A DNA stretch of 64,000 bases. Origin: Comamonas testosteroni. GTDB lineage: Bacteria; Pseudomonadota; Gammaproteobacteria; Burkholderiales; Burkholderiaceae_C. The notes beneath the pieces are model-generated. The model made no database searches, was not told the origin of the DNA, and was given only the letters and a program-made list of their open reading frames with translations. This document shows positions 9,633 through 17,487 of the stretch, piece by piece (the stretch's first letter is position 1; every line of letters begins with the position of its first letter). The position numbers were made by a program, and so were the translations under genes. The stretch spans positions 4,808,501 to 4,872,500 of the forward strand of contig NZ_CP129672.1 in assembly GCF_030505195.1 (NCBI RefSeq). The letters are read 5' to 3'.

Positions 9633-10082
9633 ATGGCTTCATCTTTGCCAGCAATTCCCGCCAAGCGCTATTTCACCATCGGTGAAGTTGCGGATCTTTG
9701 CGACGTCAAGCCTCATGTGCTGCGTTACTGGGAGCAGGAGTTTGTGCAGCTCAAGCCCATGAAGCGTCGTGGCAACCGACGCTACTACCAGCATCATGAG
9801 GTGTTGATGGTGCGTCGCATTCGCGAGCTGCTCTACGAGCAGGGCTTCACCATCAGCGGTGCACGAAATCGTCTGCGTGAACTGGTGACGGGTCATGGCA
9901 GGGCAGTCGAGCAGCAGCCGGTGCTTGTGCATCCGGCCCTGTCCCCTCAGGGCAAAGAGCTGGAGCAAAGCCCTTTGCTGGCTGCAATGCTGGAGCAGGG
10001 CTGCTCGGAGCCTGCCGGTGCCATGGGCATGGAGGAGGTCAAAGAGGAGCTTTTGCAGATCAGGGCGCTGCTTTCTCTTTGA
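9633..10082 (+). CDS. MerR-family transcriptional regulator
   Basis: A 149-residue DNA-binding protein. A winged HTH of MerR type occupies about residues 10-80 (YFTIGEVADLCDVKPHVLRY, then GNRRYYQHHEVLMVRRI), followed by a short linker and C-terminal helix. No cysteine cluster for metal binding is present, so it is not a classical metal sensor. The ATG at 9633 is preferred because the homologous domain begins just after it; the upstream frame crosses palindromic element copy 3. Its location after ihfA and before tRNA-Pro is common in beta- and gammaproteobacteria. Target and signal are unknown. Confidence 0.87.
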   Translation: MASSLPAIPAKRYFTIGEVADLCDVKPHVLRYWEQEFVQLKPMKRRGNRRYYQHHEVLMVRRIRELLYEQGFTISGARNRLRELVTGHGRAVEQQPVLVHPALSPQGKELEQSPLLAAMLEQGCSEPAGAMGMEEVKEELLQIRALLSL

Positions 10083-10112
10083 CATCGAATTTCTGTGTAT
10101 AATTCAAGTCTT

Positions 10113-10189
10113 CGGAATGTAGCGCAGCCTGGTAGCGCACTTGCATGGGGTGCAAGGGGTCGCGAGTTCGAATCCCGCCATTCCGACCA
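10113..10189 (+). tRNA. tRNA-Pro(GGG)
   Basis: A 77-nt cloverleaf: acceptor CGGAATG/CATTCCG, D arm with CAGCCTGGTAGCGC, anticodon stem CTTGC/GCAAG with loop ATGGGGT giving anticodon GGG, T arm with GAGTTCGAATCCC, discriminator A and encoded CCA. A strong terminator follows after seven bases. Confidence 0.97.
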
Positions 10190-10196
10190 ATTAGAC

Positions 10197-10231
10197 AAGG
10201 GCTTCTGACTATCAAGTCAGAAGCCCTTTTT
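10197..10231 (+). terminator. Terminator of tRNA-Pro
   Basis: A perfect 14-bp stem, AAGGGCTTCTGACT (10197-10210) with AGTCAGAAGCCCTT (10215-10228), loop ATCA, followed by T residues. Confidence 0.96.
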
Positions 10232-11000
10232 CTATTTCTGAGGTGATCCGGCGTGAAGTATTTGATGACGACTTCACTGTAGGAGTGGGTCTGATTTCGC
10301 CTGATTGCGTTCGCTCCAACGAGAATAGCGAGAATGGATGCGGTATTGATTCTTGGTTTCTTTGATATAAGAACGAAATGAAAAGAATTGCCAATTCCAG
10401 GCGAAAAAATCGAACTTCGGCTGTTTGAGTGATTTTTGAAACAAATTCTTGCATGCGTTGTGCTAGATTTGCAATCGAATCCAGTTGTTTGATGGTATTG
10501 CCAGGAGATCAGCCATCAACGCACGGCTTCGCATGCAAGGTTATGCGTCAAGAACACCGGCCGGAAACCGGAGGCTCCGCCTTGCTATCGTGGAAAGGAA
10601 AATCTCCAAATGCGCTGTGTCTAGCCTATAGCCGCTTCACAGCCTGTCCGCGCGATTTGTCTGGCCAGGGGCTGACCTGTTCACTCCTTCACCACGGCTT
10701 TGTGGTGCTGCGCCAGGCAAAGTCATGGGTTTTGACGATCAGGCAACAAGCGTTGCCTGAGCTTCAATCTCGCGTGCGGCGCTGGCATGACGCCAAAGGC
10801 CGTGATCAAGAGAATTACAGAACTCCGTGTGACGAGTTCTGAGGCCGTATGCGATGCCTTGCCGGGCAGCAGCGAGCCTGTCCGCATCAACAACCAGCTT
10901 CCGCGGGAACGACTTTCAAGGTTGCACCGATTGCTCTCGCCAGCGTTCTGGCGGGTCAGCTGTCGCATTGCCCGGTCGGAGCCCAATGAGAGGGATATCA
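10232..11000. other. Long non-coding stretch upstream of the adhesin locus
   Basis: No convincing gene is seen. The first 250 bases are AT-richer than the rest. Several small perfect hairpins occur, for example AGGCAAC/GTTGCCT at 10741-10758, CACCACG/TGTGGTG near 10692-10708, and CGCCAG/CTGGCG near 10941-10960. The region probably carries the promoter and regulatory sites of the type I secretion operon. I looked for the conserved pattern of c-di-GMP riboswitches and did not find it. Confidence 0.5.
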
Positions 11001-12524
11001 ATGAAATTCAATCAGATTGCACAAGTGGTCGCCACCCTGGGCGTGGCATCGTGGGCCATGGCCGGCATGGCTCAGACGACCATGAATGCGCAACAGGCCA
11101 ACGAACAAGGCGTTGCACTGCAAAAAGTGGTGGAGCAGGCGCTGATGACCCACCCCGAAGTGCAGGCGCGCTTCCAGGATTTCACGTCGTCGGCTGAAGG
11201 TCAGAACGTAGCCCGCGGCGGCTGGCGTCCCCAGGTCACCGCCCAAGGCTGGGTTGGACGCGAGTGGCGCAGCCATATCCAGGATTCTCCATCGCAGAAC
11301 TGGAACCGCCCGGGCTGGAATCTGCAGCTGCGTCAGCTGATCTTTGATGGTTTCACCACCAGCAGCAATATCCGCCAGTTGGGCTTCGAGAAGCTGGCCA
11401 AGTTCTACGATCTGCGCGCGACCACCGAAAACCTGGCCAACGATGTCGTTGCGGCCTATCTGGATGTGCAGCGTTACCGCGAAATGGAAAAGCTGGCGCG
11501 CGAAAACTTCGGCACCCACCAGGTGACGCTGGGGCAGTTGCGTGAGCGCCAGCAGTCTGGCGTGGGGCGTGGCGTGGACCTGGAGCAGGCCAGCGGTCGT
11601 CTGTCCCTGGCACAGACCAATCTGATGACCGAGAGCAACAACCTCAACGATGTGATGCAGCGCTACCGCCGCGTGGTGGGCGAGTATCCGGCGGCCACGC
11701 TGGATCCCGCGCCCGAGGTGACTGGCAAGCTGCCTGTCTCCGGGGTTGCCAAGGATTTCGGCGATTCCCTGCGCGCCAGCCCGCTGCTGTTGTCCAAGCA
11801 GGCTCTGGTGCAAGCGGCCGAGGCCGGTCAGAAGGCGGCCAAGGGCGCGCACATGCCCAAGCTCGAACTGCTCGCTTCCACCGGACGCGATCGTGACCAG
11901 AACTCACCCGCCTACAGGGATGTGCAGAGCTCGCGGGTGCAGCTGATGCTGACCTACAACCTGTATCGAGGCGGTGCCGACGAGGCACGCCTGCGCCAGA
12001 CGATTGCCCAGGGTTATGCGGCGCAGGATGTGCGCGATTACACCTGCCGCAACCTCCAGCAGGAGTTGTCGATCACCTGGAACAATATGGCCCGTCTGCG
12101 TCAGCAAACGCCCTTCCTGCGTGAGCACGTGCTCTCCACTGCCAAGGTTCGCGTTGCCTACCAGCAGCAGTTCAAGATCGGTCAGCGCTCGCTGCTGGAT
12201 CTGCTGAACACCGAAAACGAGCTGTTCGATGCCCAGCGTGCCTTGGTCAATGCGCAATACGATCTGAAGAAGGCCGAGTACCAGTGGCTGACGCTGTCCA
12301 GCCAGATCCTGCCGGTGCTGGGACTTGCGCAGCCGCATGACGATAGCCGCCCGGATGAGCAACAGGCACTGACCTTGCCCGATGATCTGCTGCGCAGCTG
12401 CAAATCCTCGGTGCCGGACACCGCCAATCTGACGCCGGTGCCTTTCAGCGTGGGGGCCGAACAGGGTGCTCCTGCGCAAGCCCCTGCGGCAGCGCCGGTA
12501 CCTGCCGCGCCTGTGCGTCAGTGA
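11001..12524 (+). CDS. lapE: TolC-family outer-membrane channel (LapE-like)
   Basis: A 507-residue outer-membrane efflux protein forming the exit duct of a type I secretion system. A Sec signal peptide is visible at residues 1-27 (MKFNQIAQVVATLGVASWAM then AGMAQ). The body has the two repeated alpha-helical/beta segments of the TolC family and a low-complexity Ala/Pro C-terminal tail. ATG 11001 is chosen since it directly precedes the signal peptide and follows GAGAGGG; an in-frame ATG at 10986 and an open frame to 10854 are less likely. It heads the cluster with exporter and adaptor genes downstream, so its cargo is inferred to be the giant adhesin. Confidence 0.92.
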   Translation: MKFNQIAQVVATLGVASWAMAGMAQTTMNAQQANEQGVALQKVVEQALMTHPEVQARFQDFTSSAEGQNVARGGWRPQVTAQGWVGREWRSHIQDSPSQNWNRPGWNLQLRQLIFDGFTTSSNIRQLGFEKLAKFYDLRATTENLANDVVAAYLDVQRYREMEKLARENFGTHQVTLGQLRERQQSGVGRGVDLEQASGRLSLAQTNLMTESNNLNDVMQRYRRVVGEYPAATLDPAPEVTGKLPVSGVAKDFGDSLRASPLLLSKQALVQAAEAGQKAAKGAHMPKLELLASTGRDRDQNSPAYRDVQSSRVQLMLTYNLYRGGADEARLRQTIAQGYAAQDVRDYTCRNLQQELSITWNNMARLRQQTPFLREHVLSTAKVRVAYQQQFKIGQRSLLDLLNTENELFDAQRALVNAQYDLKKAEYQWLTLSSQILPVLGLAQPHDDSRPDEQQALTLPDDLLRSCKSSVPDTANLTPVPFSVGAEQGAPAQAPAAAPVPAAPVRQ

Positions 12525-12561
12525 TGATTGCCGGCGTCTGGGGCATCTTTTGTGGGAGTTG

Positions 12562-12807
12562 ATGAACAACATGGATAAAAGCGATTCACCACCTTCGGAG
12601 CGGTCTTCCCGGCGGGAGTTATCGGCGCTGGATGCGGATTTCATCCGCGTTCTCGAGGACTTGATTGACGCCCTGCTTGCCAATGGGACCTTGCGCTTGA
12701 CGGATCTTCCGCCACAGGCGCTTGATAAGCTGAACCAACGCAAGCAGGCGCGCCAGCGCATGCGTAATTCGCTGGACCTGATTGATGACGACGAAGAGCT
12801 TTTATAG
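12562..12807 (+). CDS. Small acidic protein in the secretion operon, unknown
   Basis: An 81-residue hydrophilic, charged protein with no signal peptide or membrane segment. An acidic helix (LDADFIRVLEDLIDALL) is followed by a Gln/Arg-rich basic helix and an acidic tail (LIDDDEELL). I do not recognise the family. It sits between the channel gene (37 bp downstream of it) and the ABC exporter (14 bp upstream), in the same direction, suggesting a cytoplasmic accessory to adhesin export or regulation. The start is uncertain: GGGAG lies 3 bases before ATG 12562 and 12 bases before ATG 12571. Confidence 0.72.
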   Translation: MNNMDKSDSPPSERSSRRELSALDADFIRVLEDLIDALLANGTLRLTDLPPQALDKLNQRKQARQRMRNSLDLIDDDEELL

Positions 12808-12821
12808 GTTGATTGTTGAAG

Positions 12822-15140
12822 ATGACCAAACCAGACGTTGAACCTACATTGGCATCGGTCAGCGGTACGGATGCGACCCAGATGGGAGGGCATGGTGCTT
12901 CGCCGCAAGCCGCTGCAGCAGCAGCAGCAGCAACGGAGCATGCCGGCCCGGCCTTTTTGGGTGCGCGCAGCGCGGGGCATGCGACGGCTGAGGGCTGGCG
13001 CATGCCGGCTCATGAGGCCCATGCCGATCCCTTGCTCGATTGCCTGGTGCAGCTCACCCACCTGCATGGCAAGCCCTATACGGCTCAGGCCCTGAGCAAT
13101 GGCCTGCCGCTGGTGGATCAGCGCCTGACGCCTTCGCTGCTGGCCCGGGCTGCGGCTCGCGCGCAGTTCAGCACGCGGATCGTGCAGCGCACTCTGGACG
13201 ATGTCCCCCAGGGCTTGCTGCCGGCGATACTGCTGCTTCACGGCGGCCGTGCCTGCCTGTTGCTCAGGGCGCAGGAGGGCGGTCGCGTCCTGCTGCAATA
13301 TCCGGAGTCGGATAGTCCTGTCGAGGTGGAGTTGCAGGCCTTGCTGCAGGACTACACGGGGCTGATGTGCTTTGTACGTCCGCAGTTCCGCTTCGAGCAG
13401 CGTTCCGTGCAGCAAGGCATGGAGCCTCGCAGCAGCCACTGGTTCTGGGCCGTGATTCTGGAGAACCGGCGCCTGTACCGCGATGCCTTGCTGGCCGCCG
13501 TGCTCATCAATGTCTTTGCGTTGGCCATGCCCTTGTTCAGCATGAATGTGTACGACCGGGTCGTGCCCAACAACGCGGTGGAAACACTGTGGGTGCTGTC
13601 CATAGGCATCTCTCTGGTGCTGATCTTCAACTTCGTGCTGACGACGACGCGTGCCTATGTTGTCGATGCAGCGAGCAAGCGTGTGGACGTGCAGCTGTCC
13701 GCGCAGATCATGGAGCGGGTTCTGGACCTGCGCATGGAAAGCCGGCCTGCATCCGTGGGCTCGTTTGCGGCCAATCTGCGTTCGTTCGAGTCCGTCCGCG
13801 ACTTCATTGCATCTGCCAGTCTCACGACGCTGGTGGATCTGCCCTTTGTGCTGCTGTTTCTGGTGGCGATTGCCTGGGTCTCACCCTGGATGCTGATTCC
13901 CCCCGTGGTGGCGATTGCCGCGATCTTGCTGGTTTCCTTCTGGGCCCAGGCGCGCATGGAGAGCCTGACGCTCAAGACCTTTCAGGCCTCCTCGCAGCGC
14001 AATGCGCTGCTTGTGGAGTCGCTGACCAATCTGGAGGCTGTCAAGACGCTCAATGCCCAGGGCGGAGTGCAGCGCCTGTGGGAGAGCTCCACCCAGTACA
14101 TCGCCTATATGGGCGGCAAGATCAAGTTCATCTCCTCGGGTACGGTGAACTTTGTTCAGACCTTGCAGCAACTGGTCACCATAGCGGTGGTCGTCATCGG
14201 TGTGTATCAGGTGCAGGATTCGGCGCTGTCCATGGGCGGCATCATTGCCGCCTCCATGATTGCGGGACGTTGCCTGGCGCCCTTCGGTCAGGTCGCGGGG
14301 CTGATGATGCAGTTTCACAATGCACGCACCTCGCTCAATTCCATCGACAACTATATGAAGATGCCGGTGGAGCACGAAGCCGACCGTGAGTTCGTCTCGC
14401 GTCCGGATCTGCGTGGCGCCATCGAGTTTCGCAATGTCAGTTTCAGCTACCCGGGAAGCGAGCAGGCCAGTCTTTCGGGCGTGAGCTTTTCACTGCGCCC
14501 CGGTGAGCGGGTCGGTATTATCGGGCGCATAGGCTCGGGCAAGACCACGCTTGAAAAGCTGGTTCTGGGCCTGTATCAGCCCAGCGAGGGCTCGGTGCTG
14601 ATCGACGGAGTGGATGCGCGACAGATAGACCCCGTGGACCTGCGCCGTGCCATCGGGCATGTGCCCCAGGATCCCATGCTCTTCTATGGTAGCTTGAAGC
14701 ACAACCTGCTGGTGGGGGCTCCGTTTGCCGATGAGTCCGATATGTTGCATGCGGCACGCATTGCCGGTGTGGATGAGTTTGTGGCCCGCAATCCCAAGGG
14801 CTACGACATGCTGGTGGGCGAGCGCGGCGAGTCGCTTTCCGGCGGCCAGCGCCAATCCATTGCGGTTGCCCGTGCCCTGATCAACGATCCGGCCATCTTG
14901 CTGCTCGATGAGCCCAGCAGCAATCTGGACAATCAAAGCGAAGTACAGCTCAAGCGTCGTTTGGAAGAGGCCGCCAAGGACAAGACCATTTTGCTGGTCA
15001 CGCATCGCACGGCCCTGTTGACCCTGGTCGACCGGTTGATCGTGATTGATGGCGGCAAGATTGTTGCCGATGGTGCCAAGGATCAGGTCATCGAGGCGCT
15101 GAAACAAGGGCGGATCGGTGGAGTAGGAGCGCGAGCATGA
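12822..15140 (+). CDS. lapB: Type I secretion ABC exporter (LapB-like)
   Basis: A 772-residue exporter that powers one-step secretion of the adhesin across both membranes. The order is an N-terminal C39-like domain (about 60-190), a six-helix transmembrane domain (about 210-480) and an ATPase domain with Walker A GRIGSGKTT (near 568), signature LSGGQ (672-676) and Walker B ILLLDEPSSNLD. The peptidase-like domain lacks the usual Cys/His catalytic context, as in LapB-type exporters that do not cut a leader. An in-frame TTG at 12813 could also start the protein; ATG 12822 is preferred. The stop overlaps the adaptor start by ATGA, showing translational coupling. Confidence 0.94.
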   Translation: MTKPDVEPTLASVSGTDATQMGGHGASPQAAAAAAAATEHAGPAFLGARSAGHATAEGWRMPAHEAHADPLLDCLVQLTHLHGKPYTAQALSNGLPLVDQRLTPSLLARAAARAQFSTRIVQRTLDDVPQGLLPAILLLHGGRACLLLRAQEGGRVLLQYPESDSPVEVELQALLQDYTGLMCFVRPQFRFEQRSVQQGMEPRSSHWFWAVILENRRLYRDALLAAVLINVFALAMPLFSMNVYDRVVPNNAVETLWVLSIGISLVLIFNFVLTTTRAYVVDAASKRVDVQLSAQIMERVLDLRMESRPASVGSFAANLRSFESVRDFIASASLTTLVDLPFVLLFLVAIAWVSPWMLIPPVVAIAAILLVSFWAQARMESLTLKTFQASSQRNALLVESLTNLEAVKTLNAQGGVQRLWESSTQYIAYMGGKIKFISSGTVNFVQTLQQLVTIAVVVIGVYQVQDSALSMGGIIAASMIAGRCLAPFGQVAGLMMQFHNARTSLNSIDNYMKMPVEHEADREFVSRPDLRGAIEFRNVSFSYPGSEQASLSGVSFSLRPGERVGIIGRIGSGKTTLEKLVLGLYQPSEGSVLIDGVDARQIDPVDLRRAIGHVPQDPMLFYGSLKHNLLVGAPFADESDMLHAARIAGVDEFVARNPKGYDMLVGERGESLSGGQRQSIAVARALINDPAILLLDEPSSNLDNQSEVQLKRRLEEAAKDKTILLVTHRTALLTLVDRLIVIDGGKIVADGAKDQVIEALKQGRIGGVGARA

Positions 15141-16549
15141 GCGAGTCCCAATCGGAAAAAAAGCCGTCGCGCTTCATGAGTGCTCTCAAGGCGCGCTGGT
15201 CGCGGCTGGAGCGATGGCTGCTTGACGGCAGCGAGGTGGTAGGAACGCATCAGCCGGATGACCTCAAGGCCGACGCGCAGTGGGCGGCAGGGCAGCAACA
15301 GGCGCGCGGTTCGCGCCTGCTGATATGGGTGGCCTTGGTCACTGTGCTGGTTCTGCTGCTCTGGGCCTGCCTGGGGCGCATCGACGAAGTGGTGCGGGGT
15401 CAGGGCAAGGTGGTTCCTTCGCGCCAGGTTCAGGTGGTGCAGAGCCTGGACGGCGGCATCGTCAAGGAAATCCTCGTGCATCCCGGTGAGCATGTGGAGC
15501 AGGGTCAGGTCATCTTGCGCATCGATCCAACGCGCTACAGCTCGTCCCTGGGCGAGAACAAGGCCGAGCTGCTGGCATTGAAGGCGAAGGCCGCGCGTCT
15601 TCAGGCTCTGGCATCAGGCGAGCCATTCAAGGCTCCCGAAGATGTGCAGGCCATGGCGCCCCAGCTCGTGGAGATGGAGCGGCGCATGTGGGAGAGCCGT
15701 TCCCAGGAACTCAACACCAATGTCAATATTGCGCGTGACCAGTTGCGCCAACGCCAGCAGGAGCTGCGCGAAACCCAGGCCAACCGCGACCAGGCTTCCT
15801 CCAGTTGCAGCCTGACGTCCGAAGAGCTGTCGGTGACTCGCCCCTTGCTCAAGAGTGGTGCCGTGTCCGAGGTGGACTTGCTGCGCCTGCAGCGGGATGT
15901 GGCTCGCTTCTGTGGCGAGGCCAAGGCGGCAGGTGCGCAGATCGGGCGCATTCAGGCAGCGATTCAGGAGGCGGAGCGCAAGATTCAGGAGTCTGAGCTG
16001 AATATGCGCAATCAGTCTCGCTCCGAGCTCTCGGATACCCAGGCCAAGCTGGGGACCCTGGAGCAAGGCAAGGTGGCGCTGGAAGACCGCGTCAAGCTGG
16101 CCGAGGTCCGCTCGCCCGTGCGCGGCACGGTCAATACCTTGATGGCCAACACCATTGGTGGTGTCGTGCAGCCGGGCAAGGACATTCTGGACATCGTGCC
16201 GCTGGATGACACCTTGCTCATGGAAGTGCAGATCAATCCGCGCGACATCGGCTTCCTGCACTTCGGCCAGCAGGCGGAGGTGAAGTTCACTGCCTATGAC
16301 TTTGCCATCTACGGGGGCTTACAGGGCAAACTCGAGCAGATCGGGGCCAACACCGTGACGGACGAGAAAGGGAACTCCTTCTATGTCGTGAAGGTGCGCA
16401 CGGAAAAAGCCCATGTGGGGGATGACTCGCGTCCCATCATTCCGGGCATGCAGGCCGAGGTGCATATCCTTACCGGCAAGCGCACCCTGATGCAGTATCT
16501 GCTCAAGCCGATTCTGCGTGCCAAGTCCAATGCATTGATCGAACGTTAG
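15137..16549 (+). CDS. lapC: Type I secretion membrane-fusion protein (LapC-like)
   Basis: A 470-residue HlyD-family adaptor linking the inner-membrane exporter to the TolC channel. A cytoplasmic N-terminal segment precedes one membrane helix at residues 61-80; then half of a lipoyl-like domain (about 98-130, DGGIVKEILVHPGE), long coiled coils (about 140-300) and the second lipoyl half and beta-barrel domains. The start overlaps the exporter stop (ATGA) and follows GGAG. The gene completes the three-part export machine with the upstream channel and exporter. Confidence 0.95.
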   Translation: MSESQSEKKPSRFMSALKARWSRLERWLLDGSEVVGTHQPDDLKADAQWAAGQQQARGSRLLIWVALVTVLVLLLWACLGRIDEVVRGQGKVVPSRQVQVVQSLDGGIVKEILVHPGEHVEQGQVILRIDPTRYSSSLGENKAELLALKAKAARLQALASGEPFKAPEDVQAMAPQLVEMERRMWESRSQELNTNVNIARDQLRQRQQELRETQANRDQASSSCSLTSEELSVTRPLLKSGAVSEVDLLRLQRDVARFCGEAKAAGAQIGRIQAAIQEAERKIQESELNMRNQSRSELSDTQAKLGTLEQGKVALEDRVKLAEVRSPVRGTVNTLMANTIGGVVQPGKDILDIVPLDDTLLMEVQINPRDIGFLHFGQQAEVKFTAYDFAIYGGLQGKLEQIGANTVTDEKGNSFYVVKVRTEKAHVGDDSRPIIPGMQAEVHILTGKRTLMQYLLKPILRAKSNALIER

Positions 16550-16582
16550 TTCATGGATCGCCAACAAGTAAAAAGGAACTCT

Positions 16583-17221
16583 ATGAATGCCTTGCCTGTA
16601 TTGATGCTGACCCAGGATGCCACGCTGTGGCAGGAATGGCAGCAGATCGCAGGCCCTCAGTGGATGCCTGCGCGCGGCCAGAGTCTGGCCGATTTGCAAC
16701 GCTGGAAGCAGCAAGGCCGTACCGTGGTGGTGCTGGATGCAGCCTTGCCATCCTTGCCCGAGTCGACTGAGGCCCGCTGGATTGAGTTGTTGAAGGATCT
16801 TCAGGTTCTGGTTCTCAGCAACCGCCCCAGCGATGAGGAGGGCCGGAACCTGCTGTCGCGCGGAGCATCGGGCTATGCTCATGCGCAATCGGGCCCGGAG
16901 GTACTGTCGCGGATGCTGCAAAGCATGGCTGGCGGCAATATCTGGCTCGGGCGCTCTCTGCTGCAGCGCTTGTTACGTGATGTTGACGCCCGCCTGCCTG
17001 ATCAGGAGTCGGACTGGGCCGAGCCATTGTCGGCACGCGAGCAGGAGGTTGCACGTTATGCATCGCTGGGTGACAGCAATGCGGAGATCGCCGAACGCAT
17101 GTCCATCAGCGAGCGTACCGTGCGCGCCCATCTGTCTGCGGTTTTTGAGAAACTGCAGGTACAGGATCGGCTGATGCTGACCCTGAAGGTTCACGGTATC
17201 GGGCGCAAGCAACTGGCCTGA
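16583..17221 (+). CDS. LuxR-type response-regulator-like transcription factor
   Basis: A 212-residue regulator. The N-terminal ~130 residues resemble a receiver fold (VLMLTQD at the start, VVVLDAALP in the middle holding a candidate phospho-Asp), but the acidic pocket is poorly conserved, so it may be a pseudo-receiver. The C terminus is a LuxR/GerE HTH (SAREQEVARYASLGDSNAEI then AERMSISERTVRAHLS). ATG 16583 follows AAGGAA; an earlier ATG at 16553 lacks a ribosome site. It lies between the adaptor and adhesin genes, so control of the adhesin or secretion operon is likely but inferred. No cognate histidine kinase is in the window. Confidence 0.86.
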   Translation: MNALPVLMLTQDATLWQEWQQIAGPQWMPARGQSLADLQRWKQQGRTVVVLDAALPSLPESTEARWIELLKDLQVLVLSNRPSDEEGRNLLSRGASGYAHAQSGPEVLSRMLQSMAGGNIWLGRSLLQRLLRDVDARLPDQESDWAEPLSAREQEVARYASLGDSNAEIAERMSISERTVRAHLSAVFEKLQVQDRLMLTLKVHGIGRKQLA

Positions 17222-17290
17222 GCCCGACCTTGGCGCAGCTGATGCCGACCTGATCGTCTCCGGTGCCTGCCGCTGTAGTGCCGGTTGCTG

Positions 17291-17333
17291 AAAAGCCTGA
17301 AGCCTGCATATTGCAGGCTTCAGGCTTTTTTTT
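17291..17333 (+). terminator. Strong terminator before the adhesin gene
   Basis: A perfect 18-bp stem (17291-17308 with 17312-17329) with a TAT loop and a run of T residues. It isolates the secretion/regulator operon from the adhesin gene, which must therefore have its own promoter or depend on read-through. Confidence 0.97.
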
Positions 17334-17487
17334 GATCTGGAGCAGCAGAGATCGAATAAAACAGATCCCGATTGGCTTTGACGCCAATAGTGCCCCGGGG
17401 TCTTGGCTCCTACCATGTCGGCTGGAATATTGGAGAGGTGCCTCTGTGCACCTTCACTTTTTAATCTGACTGGATAGGCAGAACCTC
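17334..17487 (+). promoter_or_regulatory. Probable promoter region of the giant adhesin gene
   Basis: The 154 bases between the terminator and the adhesin start hold small dyads: ATTGGC/GCCAAT (17371-17388) and GGTGC/GCACC near 17437-17453, which could bind a regulator such as the adjacent LuxR-type protein. No clear consensus promoter was identified; the assignment rests on position and the dyads. Confidence 0.4.

Noticed and set aside
10232..11000. c-di-GMP riboswitch upstream of the adhesin export operon
   Set aside because: The conserved GEMM core could not be matched; only unrelated small hairpins are visible.
11904..13439. 511-codon minus-strand frame across the channel and exporter genes
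   Set aside because: Overlaps three well-supported plus-strand genes and has no recognisable product.
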